A stretch of 64,000 nucleotides of DNA from Sulfurovum sp. UBA4779 (GTDB lineage Bacteria; Campylobacterota; Campylobacteria; Campylobacterales; Sulfurovaceae), in contig DHHF01000003.1 of NCBI GenBank assembly GCA_002403155.1, forward strand, positions 3,746 through 67,745, read 5' to 3'. Under the pieces are notes generated by a model that was not told where the DNA came from, did no database searches, and saw nothing but the letters and a program-made list of their open reading frames with translations. Each line of letters starts with the position of its first letter. The stretch's first letter is position 1. Below are positions 34,424 to 42,949 of the stretch, piece by piece. The position numbers and the translations under genes were made by a program.

Positions 34424-35413
34424 TTATCTGTTTTCGCCGGAGAGCTGCCGGCTTGTTTTGATGATCTTCTCCAGATGCGCCAGTGCTTTTTTGCTGTCAA
34501 CCGCTTCTGTTGCCATCGCTGCGGCCTCTTGAATGTCCCGCACATTTCCTTCGACAAATAGGGCAAACGCTGCATTGAGTATCACGATATCTCTTTTGGC
34601 CCCCGTCTCTTCCCCCGAAAAGATGTCCCGGATGATTTGCGCATTGACATGCGCATTGCCTCCAAGGATCGCTTCTTGAGGCGCGTAGCTAAACCCGAGT
34701 GCTTCAGGGTTGATCTCCCCTTCTAAGATGCGGTTGTTTTCCAGATAGGCAAACGAGGTTCTGCCGGCAAGCGAAATCTCATCCATCCCGTCGTGGCTGC
34801 TGACTACCAACGCCCTTGTTGTATCAAGTTCCAACAGCGCCTCTGCAATCTTCTTGATATACGCAGGATCAAAGACACCCAACAGATACTTTCTTGCTCC
34901 TGCAGGGCTGCTAAGAGGCCCAAGGATATTGAAGATCGTATGATAGTCTATCGATTTTCGTATCGGCATGATATGCTTCATCGCAGGATGGTGCTTCATC
35001 GCAAAAATGAAACAAAATCCCGTCTCTTCAAGCATTTGTATCTGCTGCTCTGTTGAGAGCTCAAGATTGATCCCCAGCGCTTCAAGTACATCAGCCGCCC
35101 CTGAAACGCTTGTAACGTTTCTGCTTCCGTGTTTGGCAACCACACACCCCAAAGAGGCAAGCAAAAGCGAAACGGTAGAGGAGATATTGAAACTGCCGAT
35201 TTTGTCTCCTCCGGTTCCCACGATATCAATCGCTTTTTCTCTCAAGGCATTCGAGAGCGGGAGTTTGATGGAGTGCTCTCTCATCACGGATGCCCCGGCC
35301 GCGATATCTTCAAACGTTTCTCCTCTTTGGCTCAGTTCCATAAGAAACCGGCGCCCCTCTTCGGGGCTCATTTCGTTATTGAACAACCTTTCAAATTGTA
35401 TTCTGATACTCAT
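34424..35413 (-). CDS. trpD: Anthranilate phosphoribosyltransferase
   Basis: The 329-aa enzyme shows VGTGGDKIGSFNISSTVSLLLASLG (PRPP pyrophosphate site), AKHGSRNVTSVSGAADVLEALGI, PIRKSIDYHTIFNILGPLSSPAGARKYLLGVF and SHDGMDEIS. It transfers phosphoribose to anthranilate in tryptophan synthesis. No other trp gene is nearby, which is common in Campylobacterota where trp genes can be dispersed. Overlaps the S4-domain gene by 4 nt. Confidence 0.96.
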   Translation of the reverse strand: MSIRIQFERLFNNEMSPEEGRRFLMELSQRGETFEDIAAGASVMREHSIKLPLSNALREKAIDIVGTGGDKIGSFNISSTVSLLLASLGCVVAKHGSRNVTSVSGAADVLEALGINLELSTEQQIQMLEETGFCFIFAMKHHPAMKHIMPIRKSIDYHTIFNILGPLSSPAGARKYLLGVFDPAYIKKIAEALLELDTTRALVVSSHDGMDEISLAGRTSFAYLENNRILEGEINPEALGFSYAPQEAILGGNAHVNAQIIRDIFSGEETGAKRDIVILNAAFALFVEGNVRDIQEAAAMATEAVDSKKALAHLEKIIKTSRQLSGENR

Positions 35414-35682
35414 CCTTGCTCCTTTTGTTCTGCGCTCTCTATCTCTTCGACATATTCGTCTTTTTGGCTTTTGGGGATCGTCTTTGTGACGGGGATCTTG
35501 AGCACCCGATAGGATTTGGCGCCTTTAAGATACTCTATCGTTACGATATCGCCCACCGCAATGTTTTTGGAGGCTTTTGCCTGCATCCCGTTGACATACA
35601 CCACACCGCTTTTTAGCATATCGGTTGCTACCGTACGGCGTTTGACCACATTGACTGCACTTAACCACTTATCTACTCGCAT
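35410..35682 (-). CDS. S4-domain RNA-binding protein (Hsp15-like)
   Basis: The 90-aa protein starts with an S4 domain: MRVDKWLSAVNVVKRRTVATDMLKSGVVYVNGMQAKASKNIAVGDIVTIEY. A lysine/glutamate-rich tail follows. The form and size fit Hsp15/HslR, which binds free 50S subunits carrying stalled peptidyl-tRNA. It is the gene directly before trpD, sharing an ATGA overlap, and 1 nt after the 77-aa gene. Confidence 0.85.
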   Translation of the reverse strand: MRVDKWLSAVNVVKRRTVATDMLKSGVVYVNGMQAKASKNIAVGDIVTIEYLKGAKSYRVLKIPVTKTIPKSQKDEYVEEIESAEQKEQG

Positions 35683-35683
35683 C

Positions 35684-35917
35684 TTATCGTTTAAACTCCA
35701 ATTCCGCAGCCTTCGCCGCCGTGATACCCTTCAGTGTCAGCTGGCCATCCGAAAGATACATCTGGGCTTTAAGCTCTTTGAAAATTTTTTTTGCCTCTTT
35801 GAGACTGTACATCCCCGTATCGACAAGCATCAGCATCACATCCTTCAGTGTCTCATCAGGCTTTTTTTTCAAAATGCCCAGCAGCGTCACTTTTTTAAGA
35901 AGTTCCTCTTCTTGCAT
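35684..35917 (-). CDS. Small protein of unknown function
   Basis: The 77-aa protein is helical and charged (MQEEELLKKVTLLGILKKKPDETLKDVMLMLVDTGMYSLKEAKKIFKELKAQ) and ends LSDGQLTLKGITAAKAAELEFKR. It has no signal or membrane segment. It is packed 15 nt after dapD and 1 nt before the S4 gene, so it is very likely a real gene of the operon. Not recognised. Confidence 0.7.
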   Translation of the reverse strand: MQEEELLKKVTLLGILKKKPDETLKDVMLMLVDTGMYSLKEAKKIFKELKAQMYLSDGQLTLKGITAAKAAELEFKR

Positions 35918-35932
35918 CAGCGCCTCTTTGCC

Positions 35933-37120
35933 TTAATGCAAATCCGCATTCAGCTTGACTTCTCTGGTACTTCTTCTAGCAACCGTTTCGCCGGTGATCG
36001 AGTCGTGTCTGAAGTGGATACCGTGAAGCCCCTGAAGCTCTTTTCCTTTAAAGACGCTCTTGGTTTCTATGCCGGCGGAAGGATTGGCCGCTTTGATCTT
36101 CTCAAGCTCCTGGGGAGCGATTTTGATTTTGGTGCCTGCCAAGATCGTCATCCCCGCATCCACAATACAGCCGTCTCCCAGAGGAATCCCTGTGACTGAA
36201 TTGGCGCCAAGAAGGGTATTTTCGCCGATGCTGATCGGGTTGCCGTCTGTGCCGGAGAGTACGCCTAAGATACTGGCACCCCCGCCTACATCCGACCCGG
36301 ACCCTACGATAGCCGAAGAGGAGATACGCCCTTCTACCATCACCGGCCCTAACGTGCCTGCATTGAAATTGATATAGGAAGCGCCCGGCATGACCGTCGT
36401 GCCCGCGGCAAGCTGTGCACCCATACGTACTTTGGAGGCATCAAGAACGCGCGTATTGTCCGCAGGAATCACATGCTGAAGGTATCTTGGGAATTTGTCC
36501 ACTGCATCGATCACCGGGAAGGTGCCGTTTAGTTTCATCTCGATCTCATGCTCTCTTAGATACTCAAGCTCATAAGGGGTGTTCCCGATCCATGCGACAT
36601 TGGTCAAGACACCGAAAGCACCGTTAAGATTGATGCCTCTGAGTTTTGCTTTGCCCAAAGAAAGCGCATACAGTTTCAAGTAAACCGCCTCAACGCTGGC
36701 CGGGCCGGCATCTTCAAACAAGAAAACGATTCTATAGTTTTTGCCGATATCTTCCATCGCCGCCAACGCTTTGATTACCTGGACATTTTTGTGCGCTTCC
36801 CCAGTCGCCTCGCTCAGGTACGGTGCAAATGCCGCCATGGCATTGCTTACAAAGGCATCATTGATCGTTGCGACAAACTCGGAACCCGAAAAATCCACCT
36901 CGCATTTTGCTTCCTGAAGCGCTTTGATAAATACAGCTGCAGAACCGAAATTTTCTTTCCAGTTGATCATCCCGAAATTAGCCTGAAGGATTTTTTCAGC
37001 ATTTTTCTGCCCTCTGTCGACTCTGGCGATACCGAACGCGATAGGCTCTTTATATCCTTCCTGTGACGTTACCTGTGCCACTAATTGTTTAAATTCTTCG
37101 GTTGATGCAACAGTTTGCAT
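35933..37120 (-). CDS. dapD: Tetrahydrodipicolinate N-succinyltransferase (epsilon type)
   Basis: The 395-aa enzyme has an N-terminal helical domain and a C-terminal left-handed beta-helix with hexapeptide repeats (GTTVMPGASYINFNAGTLGPVMVEGRISSSAIVGSGSDVGGGASILGVLSG). DapD succinylates tetrahydrodipicolinate in lysine and meso-DAP synthesis. It is much longer than the 275-aa enterobacterial form, as is usual in Campylobacterota. ATG 37120 with GAGAGGATATAACC upstream is preferred over 37144. A TATAAT about 40 bp upstream likely starts the dapD-to-lptB operon. Confidence 0.93.
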   Translation of the reverse strand: MQTVASTEEFKQLVAQVTSQEGYKEPIAFGIARVDRGQKNAEKILQANFGMINWKENFGSAAVFIKALQEAKCEVDFSGSEFVATINDAFVSNAMAAFAPYLSEATGEAHKNVQVIKALAAMEDIGKNYRIVFLFEDAGPASVEAVYLKLYALSLGKAKLRGINLNGAFGVLTNVAWIGNTPYELEYLREHEIEMKLNGTFPVIDAVDKFPRYLQHVIPADNTRVLDASKVRMGAQLAAGTTVMPGASYINFNAGTLGPVMVEGRISSSAIVGSGSDVGGGASILGVLSGTDGNPISIGENTLLGANSVTGIPLGDGCIVDAGMTILAGTKIKIAPQELEKIKAANPSAGIETKSVFKGKELQGLHGIHFRHDSITGETVARRSTREVKLNADLH

Positions 37121-37169
37121 GGTTATATCCTCTCTTCTTGTCAATATTGTTTGGGGTTATTATACTTTG

Positions 37170-37598
37170 TTAGGTTGAAATTTTATACACATCGGCCATC
37201 ATCTTGAACCAATCACGTCCGAAATGCTCCTTAATGTAGGCTTCCTGATGCGGGATCGTGCAGTTTGAGCAGTCCTGGTGGATCGCATCTTTTGAAACAA
37301 GCCGGCCTCCCTGGGCTGAATCTATGGCGCAGTAGCTGTAAACCGTCTTTCCTTCTTTTTTGTAAAATCCGTGATCATCAAAACGAAAATGGGGGCACCC
37401 GCACAAATAGCAGTTGAGGATCTCCATTTCGTGGCATTTTTTGTTCAGCCGGTACAACGGACAAAATGCCGGCTCACAGATGCGCATATTTTCATACCTA
37501 AAATAGGCGATTACTTCCTCTTCGTTTGCATGCTGCAGTTTTTGCATGATCGCTTGATGTTTGTTGCCATGCGCTATAAACCATTCCTTATATGTCAT
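37170..37598 (-). CDS. Cysteine-rich small protein, likely metal-binding, unknown function
   Basis: The 142-aa product contains many Cys arranged as C-x4-C...C...C-x2-C-x-C...C...C-x2-C (MRICEPAFC, LNKKCHEMEILNCYLCGCPHF, YSYCAIDS, HQDCSNCTIPH), an iron-sulfur or zinc-binding pattern. It has no signal peptide. Start ATG 37598 follows AGAGAGAGC; the frame runs on to 37667 without a ribosome site. Lies upstream of dapD on the same strand with 49 nt between. No named family recognised. Confidence 0.7.
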   Translation of the reverse strand: MTYKEWFIAHGNKHQAIMQKLQHANEEEVIAYFRYENMRICEPAFCPLYRLNKKCHEMEILNCYLCGCPHFRFDDHGFYKKEGKTVYSYCAIDSAQGGRLVSKDAIHQDCSNCTIPHQEAYIKEHFGRDWFKMMADVYKIST

Positions 37599-37665
37599 GC
37601 TCTCTCTTTTGCTGTTTTTTGATCGATAAGAACAATTATAACGAACTTTGTGTACAATCGCGTCC

Positions 37666-37845
37666 ATGAAACATCTTCGAGGCTATACCAGACGGTACTT
37701 TTCATTAGCGATCATTGCGATGTACTCCACACTTCACAAACTGTGCAGGGTTGAAAGCAGCTATCAATACCATAAACTTGCCTACGAAAACCAAGAACAC
37801 AAAACCTCCCCTCCCTGCGATTCATTATCTCTATCACTTTCATAA
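37666..37845 (+). CDS. Possible small protein upstream of TonB receptor
   Basis: A 59-codon frame starting at ATG 37666 reads MKHLRGYTRRYFSLAIIAMY then STLHKLCRVESSYQYHKLAYENQEHK..., ending in Ser/Leu repeats. One hydrophobic stretch (YFSLAIIAMYSTLHKL) could be a membrane segment. A TACAAT lies immediately upstream, but there is no Shine-Dalgarno. The codon use looks plausible, yet the end is low-complexity. Gene or chance frame cannot be decided here; the rest of 37599-37924 contains no riboswitch I can recognise. Confidence 0.3.
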   Translation: MKHLRGYTRRYFSLAIIAMYSTLHKLCRVESSYQYHKLAYENQEHKTSPPCDSLSLSLS

Positions 37846-37924
37846 CAATAAACTGAAACGTCATAAATAGATCCAACTCTTTTTATACGTCCAAATATCT
37901 ATTTTAGAAACCAAAAGGAATATT

Positions 37925-39778
37925 ATGAATCCAAATACCATGAGACTATCACTGATCCCGGCATTATTGTTTGCCACAAATCTGCTTGCCGATACCACGC
38001 TTGAGCCCATCACGATCGTCTCATCCAACAAAACCGAGCAATCCGTTCAAGAGACCACCTCCAACGTCGAAGTGATCACCGCCGAAGAGATAAAAGAGAG
38101 AGGCTATCAAAGCGTAGCCGAAGCGATCGAACATATCGCAGGCATTTCCGTCGTGCATTCGGGGGGACTGGGACAGCAGACCTCCTTTTTTGTCAGAGGA
38201 ATGAACAGCGGGCAAACTCTGGTACTTTTAGATGGTATGCGTCTAAATGACCCAAGCACGATTGAAGGAAGTGCTTTTTTAGAAAACCTCACTACAGCAA
38301 ATATTCAACAGATTGAAATAGTTAAAGGCGGACAAAGCAGCATTTGGGGATCCAATGCCAGCGCAGGCGTCATCAACATCATTACCAAAACACCCGAAGA
38401 GGGAGTGCACGGTTCATTGGCTGCAACCTACGGCTCTTATGCTACCAGGGGCGTTGATGCAGATATTGGCTACAAAGATGAGAAATTCACGGCTCTGCTT
38501 CTGGCTTCCGTACTTGAAACCGACGGATTTTCAGCTGTCGTTCCGCGGGATGCCGAGGAGGACGGGTACACAAACAAAAATGCCAACCTCAAACTGGGAT
38601 ATAGATTCGATCCAAACAACGCATTGATGCTTAACTACAATCGCATCAAAACCGATGTCGAATATGACGGTTACAATGATTACTTCCTTTTAGATCCAAA
38701 TGATGACTATAGTCATGCCGATTCAGACCAGAAAAATCTTGCGGCTGATTACCGTTTTAAAAAGGAACACTACCGTCTTGACCTGCACGCAAGCACAGGA
38801 GATTACAAACGTGATGCATATGACAGTGCGCTTGGAAATTATCGAGCAAAAATAAAAGAATATAGTTTACTCAATACCTTTGAATATGGTGCAAACAAAA
38901 CAATTTTGGGCCTAGAATATAAAGATATCGATGGTACATATACCTATGATTCTGACAGTAAATTCGGTTCTTATCTTGATAAAGGCATTTTCTTATCCAA
39001 TACCTATCTTATCAATCAAACAACACTGATTGAAACCAATTTCAGATATGATGATTATGATACATTTAAAAATAAAGCTACCTATAAAATCGGTATCAAA
39101 CATGACCATCCGTCAATGCCCGGTTTCGTGACAGGTGCCAACTACAATACTGCCTATGATGCCCCAAGCTCCTATCAAATGGCTATATCATTGCCCGACA
39201 CACTTCTAAAACCAAGTTATACCAAAGGGTATGAGATCTATGCACGCTACAAAGAGTGGTTGAATATAACTTATTTTGATCATAAAACGGAAGATAGTTT
39301 TGATTACGATTTTGATCCGGATACCTATCAATCAATTTGCTACAATGTAGAAGGTACCTCTAAATTTAAAGGTCTAGAAATCAGTTCAACATATAGATTA
39401 CCGGATCTCGGAGTGGTATTCTCTGCCAACTACACCCATCTCTTTAAATTTGAAAAATATGATGGCAGCGAATTCTTCAGACGCCCCAAAGATACGCTCA
39501 ATGCTTCTGTAGACTATTACACGGATTCAAATATGCACTGCGGCATCGAAGCCCAATATATCGGTAACAGAAAAGATATGGACTTCAGTAGTTGGCCGGC
39601 TTCAGAGGTAGCAACAGGAAACTATACTTTATGGCATCTTCATTTCAATGCGCCGATTGCAAAAGATACCGATCTTTCCATCCATGCCAAAAATATTTTT
39701 GACAAAGCGTATCAGCCGGTTTACGGTTATGCTGCTGAAGGCAGAGCGGCTTATGGTACAATATCCTACCGTTTTTAG
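37925..39778 (+). CDS. TonB-dependent outer-membrane receptor (BtuB-like)
   Basis: The 617-aa protein has a signal peptide (SLIPALLFATNLLA), a TonB-box-like start (LEPITIVSS), a plug domain (VEVITAEEIKERGYQSVAEAIEHIAGISVV...FFVRGMNSGQTLVLLDGMRLNDP...IEIVKGGQSSIWGSNASAGVINIITK) and a 22-strand barrel ending in YRF. The plug resembles BtuB/colicin-I type receptors; the substrate (cobalamin, siderophore, other) is unknown. An A/T-rich stretch with ATTATCTCTATCA upstream could be a weak Fur-like site, but I would not rely on it. Confidence 0.9.
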   Translation: MNPNTMRLSLIPALLFATNLLADTTLEPITIVSSNKTEQSVQETTSNVEVITAEEIKERGYQSVAEAIEHIAGISVVHSGGLGQQTSFFVRGMNSGQTLVLLDGMRLNDPSTIEGSAFLENLTTANIQQIEIVKGGQSSIWGSNASAGVINIITKTPEEGVHGSLAATYGSYATRGVDADIGYKDEKFTALLLASVLETDGFSAVVPRDAEEDGYTNKNANLKLGYRFDPNNALMLNYNRIKTDVEYDGYNDYFLLDPNDDYSHADSDQKNLAADYRFKKEHYRLDLHASTGDYKRDAYDSALGNYRAKIKEYSLLNTFEYGANKTILGLEYKDIDGTYTYDSDSKFGSYLDKGIFLSNTYLINQTTLIETNFRYDDYDTFKNKATYKIGIKHDHPSMPGFVTGANYNTAYDAPSSYQMAISLPDTLLKPSYTKGYEIYARYKEWLNITYFDHKTEDSFDYDFDPDTYQSICYNVEGTSKFKGLEISSTYRLPDLGVVFSANYTHLFKFEKYDGSEFFRRPKDTLNASVDYYTDSNMHCGIEAQYIGNRKDMDFSSWPASEVATGNYTLWHLHFNAPIAKDTDLSIHAKNIFDKAYQPVYGYAAEGRAAYGTISYRF

Positions 39779-39795
39779 CAGGGTGCTTCCCCTGC
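39778..39795 (+). terminator. Hairpin after TonB receptor gene
   Basis: GCAGGG / CCCTGC form a 6-bp GC-rich stem with a 6-nt loop overlapping the stop codon of the receptor gene. A T tract is not present. Confidence 0.4.
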
Positions 39796-39824
39796 ATCAC
39801 AAAAGATAAGAAGGCGCTGTTTTG

Positions 39825-40391
39825 ATGTATACGTTGATCCCTTTTTGGTTTTTGCCCTACAAGTTTTTCAATTCGCTCTTTTTGGGCCTGAGCGTAGGGT
39901 CTATCTTTATCCTCTATGCGCCCTTGGAGCCTTCCGTCTATTCGCTGGGAGGCGTCATCCTTGCAATGGGCACACTGCTGGTTGCACGGCTTTACGGTGC
40001 GATACTGAATGTAAAATGGTTTTTTAGGATTTCGCTTTTTGTAGAAATTGTTTTGCTTGCGGCGATGTGCTATTTTCTCATCCATCCTTACACCTACCAA
40101 ACCGCGCTTGTGATCTACATAGGCTATCAGATCACGTTTGTTTTCGGAAGCTACCTGGTAAGGATCGAGACACTTTTGCTCCATACCGATACGCTTTTGG
40201 CCAAAGTAGATACCCTGAAACAGCTGGGATATCTTTTGGGCATGGGGGTTTCTTATCTTTTCTATAAACTGCTCGGCTATTTTGGTACTTTAAACAGCCA
40301 GGAGCAGGTCTATGCGCTGCATTTTTTGCTTATCGGGGTAGAACTGCTTGTTATTTTCTTTGTTTGTAAAAGCTTTAAGCGCATCACATGA
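39825..40391 (+). CDS. Six-helix membrane protein, unknown
   Basis: The 188-aa product is almost entirely hydrophobic with about six helices (FWFLPYKFFNSLFLGLSVGSIFILY, YSLGGVILAMGTLLVARLYGAIL, VKWFFRISLFVEIVLLAAMCYFLI, YQTALVIYIGYQITFVFGSYLV, LKQLGYLLGMGVSYLFYKLLGYF, ALHFLLIGVELLVIFFVC). It may resemble half of a facilitator-type transporter, but no motif is decisive. It follows the TonB receptor by 46 nt in the same direction, so it could be an inner-membrane partner for the same substrate. Confidence 0.6.
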   Translation: MYTLIPFWFLPYKFFNSLFLGLSVGSIFILYAPLEPSVYSLGGVILAMGTLLVARLYGAILNVKWFFRISLFVEIVLLAAMCYFLIHPYTYQTALVIYIGYQITFVFGSYLVRIETLLLHTDTLLAKVDTLKQLGYLLGMGVSYLFYKLLGYFGTLNSQEQVYALHFLLIGVELLVIFFVCKSFKRIT

Positions 40392-40397
40392 TGCGCT
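40378..40397. terminator. Bidirectional terminator between membrane protein and wecA-like genes
   Basis: AGCGCATC / GATGCGCT form a perfect 8-bp stem with a 4-nt loop between convergent stops, followed by TCATTTGTT on the plus strand. Confidence 0.6.
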
Positions 40398-40403
40398 CAT
40401 TTG

Positions 40404-41408
40404 TTAGCAGTTGCACTGTTGTTTTTTGGCTATCCTGCCCAACAAGAAATAAACAAATATCACATTGAGCAAAAAAAGTATCAGCAAAAACCCTTCATCG
40501 GCCCCCTTGTCTATCTGTAAACCCAATAATGAATATAGCAACTGAAACGCCCCCAAACAAAATACCGTCTTGCGGATATTTTTTTCAAAAAATCGTTTCA
40601 ATACATGATGAATATGGCATTTGTCTGCAGAAAAAACAGAACGCCCGTTAAGTTTGCGCCGTATCATGACCACCAATGTGTCCAAGATCGGCAAAGCCGC
40701 GATAAAAAGAACACTCACCGTTGGAATATAGGCCAAAGACTTGATCGCCAGCACCGAAATCACAAACCCCAATGTCAGCGAACCGCTGTCCCCCATAAAG
40801 ATCGTAGCCGGATGCCAGTTAAACACCAAAAAAGCTGCCAAAGCAGCGATAAACGCCCCGGCAACCGCCATCATCAAAACATCCGCATGAAGATACCCTA
40901 TCCACATAAAGCTGCCCAAGATGACGATACTGACCGTCGCTGCAAGCCCGTCCAATCCGTCGATGAGATTGAGTGCATTGGTAAACCCTGTGACCGCAAA
41001 GAGAGTAAATGGCAGTGCGAACCACCCCAGCGTGATGGGCACACCGAACACTATCCCCAGATCATTGATGATGATCCCGTCAAGTGCGATTAAAACCGTA
41101 CTAAAAAGGATCACCAAAAATTTTGTTCGCGGCACAGTATCTCTGTGATCATCAAGCACCCCCACTGCAAATACACAAAAAATTGCCAAAAAAGTCCATT
41201 TGTAAGCAAGTATCAGATCAAAATGAAACAAAAAAACAGCAGATACCGCCGCCAGACAAAATCCTATCCCGGCCCCCCGCGGTATATGGTGCACGTGCAC
41301 GCTTCTGTCGTTCGGGATATCCACAAGCCCTAACCCCGGCGCAAAAGTACGCACCGTCCTGATCATCACATAGGCTGCACAAAAAGCAAAAAGAAACTCC
41401 CACCCCAT
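40404..41408 (-). CDS. WecA-like undecaprenyl-phosphate sugar-1-phosphate transferase
   Basis: The 334-aa multi-pass protein is of the MraY/WecA family: LGLVDIPNDRSVHVHHIPRGAG, VGVLDDHRD (first Asp-rich loop), FTNALNLIDGLDGLAA (catalytic NxxNxxDGxDGL) and HPATIFMGDSGSLTLGF. It transfers a HexNAc-1-phosphate to the undecaprenyl-phosphate carrier, the first step of lipid-linked O-antigen, ECA or capsule synthesis. It is the distal gene of wzc-cpsB-wza-wecA, all minus strand, 12 nt after wza. Confidence 0.92.
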   Translation of the reverse strand: MGWEFLFAFCAAYVMIRTVRTFAPGLGLVDIPNDRSVHVHHIPRGAGIGFCLAAVSAVFLFHFDLILAYKWTFLAIFCVFAVGVLDDHRDTVPRTKFLVILFSTVLIALDGIIINDLGIVFGVPITLGWFALPFTLFAVTGFTNALNLIDGLDGLAATVSIVILGSFMWIGYLHADVLMMAVAGAFIAALAAFLVFNWHPATIFMGDSGSLTLGFVISVLAIKSLAYIPTVSVLFIAALPILDTLVVMIRRKLNGRSVFSADKCHIHHVLKRFFEKNIRKTVFCLGAFQLLYSLLGLQIDKGADEGFLLILFLLNVIFVYFLLGRIAKKQQCNC

Positions 41409-41420
41409 AGATCGCTCCTT

Positions 41421-42176
41421 CTAATCGGTTAAGTATTTGATCGTCACAAACGGCGATGCGATTCTGCTGATCGTCTCGAAAATCGATGTTGTATCTGCGG
41501 CAACGACTTTAAACTGCTTCCAGTTGTTTGGCTGCACATAGACGATATCGTTGGGCTTGATCATCAGATTGGCCATCCGCAGCGTATCAAAATCGGTCAG
41601 ATCCACCTGGCGCATCGTCATTTGGTTTTTGGCATTATGGCTGATGATGATCACATTGCTTCGCATGGCAGAATCGGTCATATCTTCAGCAAATGCGATC
41701 GCCTCAAGCAGCGTCATTTTTTCTTTATCTACATTGACCGCGCCCGGTTTTTTAACCTCGCCCAGGACATAGACGCGCTTATTGACCACTTCCACATATG
41801 CCGAAGGATTTTTAAGATACGTTTTATACTGCTCCATAATGCGCTCAGCCGCCTCTGTCTGCGTCAATCCTGCCACTTTGACCTTATTGACCAAAGGCAG
41901 GACGATATTGCCTTGCGCATCGACCAATATCCCTTCATTGTTCATCTTCTGGCCCAGCTCGTTATAGGTTCCTTCCGTTGCCTGCTCCGGATTTTTATAG
42001 AGCAAAACCTTCAAGCGATCCTGCGCCAGGATACGATAGTCAAAAACCTGATCGGTTACAACCGTTTGGGCGCCTATCTCATTTTGGGTTTGAAACAGCC
42101 GATATTCGGACTTGGCTGTGCATCCTGTCATCAACAGCATAACGCATATGCCTATACCCGCTTTTTGCATGGTCAC
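41421..42176 (-). CDS. Polysaccharide export lipoprotein (Wza-like)
   Basis: A lipobox signal (GIGICVMLLMTGC) is followed by a Poly_export domain (DYRILAQDRLKVLLYKNPEQAT...EGILVDAQGNIVLPLVNKVKVAGLTQTEAAERIMEQYKTYLKNPSAYVEVVNKRVYVLGEVKKPGAVNVDKEKMTLLEAIAFA) with SLBB-type repeats and a C-terminal anchor region. It should form the outer-membrane export channel with Wzc. The best-spaced start is GTG 42176, 5 nt after AGGAGG; ATG 42170 is the alternative. It is shorter than Wza (about 380). Confidence 0.92.
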   Translation of the reverse strand: MTMQKAGIGICVMLLMTGCTAKSEYRLFQTQNEIGAQTVVTDQVFDYRILAQDRLKVLLYKNPEQATEGTYNELGQKMNNEGILVDAQGNIVLPLVNKVKVAGLTQTEAAERIMEQYKTYLKNPSAYVEVVNKRVYVLGEVKKPGAVNVDKEKMTLLEAIAFAEDMTDSAMRSNVIIISHNAKNQMTMRQVDLTDFDTLRMANLMIKPNDIVYVQPNNWKQFKVVAADTTSIFETISRIASPFVTIKYLTD

Positions 42177-42211
42177 TCTTCCCTCCTTTGTTGCGATACG
42201 CTTTTGTATCT

Positions 42212-42949
42212 CTATCTCAAGCTTTCGTTGAGAATGGTATTGTGCTTCCACAGCCGGGCATAAGCCCGTTCCTCAAATACCCTCGCAAGCGCATCGGTAT
42301 GTTTTTGGTGATGCACGTCGCTTCCCAGAAAATCCACCATCCCTTCATTGCACAGCCACTCTGCGGCCCGCTTTGCCGATGCACCGTAGTAGCCTTCCAG
42401 CGAATTGAGATTGAGCTGAAAAAAAACCCCCAGTTCTTTGAGCCTGCCGTATTCTTGCGAAAAATTTTCGATATAGCGGTATCGCTCGGGATGCGCCAGC
42501 AAAGGCTTATACCCCGAGGCAGCTATTTCAAAAACCACACGCTCCAAATCATGGGGCCGATGCATATAAGAGGTTTCAAACAGCAGATACTCCCCTCCCA
42601 CCGGCAGCACTTCGCCTCTTTTGATCAGCTCAGGCAGCCCTTCATCCAGATAATACTCCGCCGCGGCCTCGATGCGGATCGTCAAGCCCTCTTTATCGCT
42701 CTGTACCTGCAGCGCCTCCAGCCCCTCTTGGATAGACGCTCTGGTATTGCGGTAGGCATCTGCCATCACATGGGGCGTGGTGATAACCTTTTCATACCCT
42801 AACGCCTGCATCGCTCTGAGCAAAGAGAGGCTCTCCTCCATGCTTTTTGCTCCGTCATCGATACCGGGGATCAGATGCGAATGGACATCCACGCTTGGCG
42901 CAGAAACGCTTTGGCTTGCTTTGCCCTTTTGAAACCGGGAGAAGATCAT
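42212..42949 (-). CDS. CpsB/YwqE-type PHP tyrosine phosphatase
   Basis: The 245-aa protein has PHP metal-binding motifs SVDVHSHLIPGIDDGAKS, TTPHVMADAYRNT, PLLAHPERYRYIENF and FLGSDVHHQKHT. CpsB/CapC/YwqE phosphatases remove phosphate from the tyrosine tail of Wzc/CapB-like kinases. Its ATG overlaps the wzc stop, and the product acts on the neighbouring kinase, replacing the low-molecular-weight Wzb phosphatase of enterobacteria. Confidence 0.9.
   Translation of the reverse strand: MIFSRFQKGKASQSVSAPSVDVHSHLIPGIDDGAKSMEESLSLLRAMQALGYEKVITTPHVMADAYRNTRASIQEGLEALQVQSDKEGLTIRIEAAAEYYLDEGLPELIKRGEVLPVGGEYLLFETSYMHRPHDLERVVFEIAASGYKPLLAHPERYRYIENFSQEYGRLKELGVFFQLNLNSLEGYYGASAKRAAEWLCNEGMVDFLGSDVHHQKHTDALARVFEERAYARLWKHNTILNESLR

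Noticed and set aside
37599..37924. Cobalamin riboswitch upstream of the BtuB-like receptor
   Set aside because: No B12-box-like conserved core could be found; only AT-rich sequence and a doubtful small frame.
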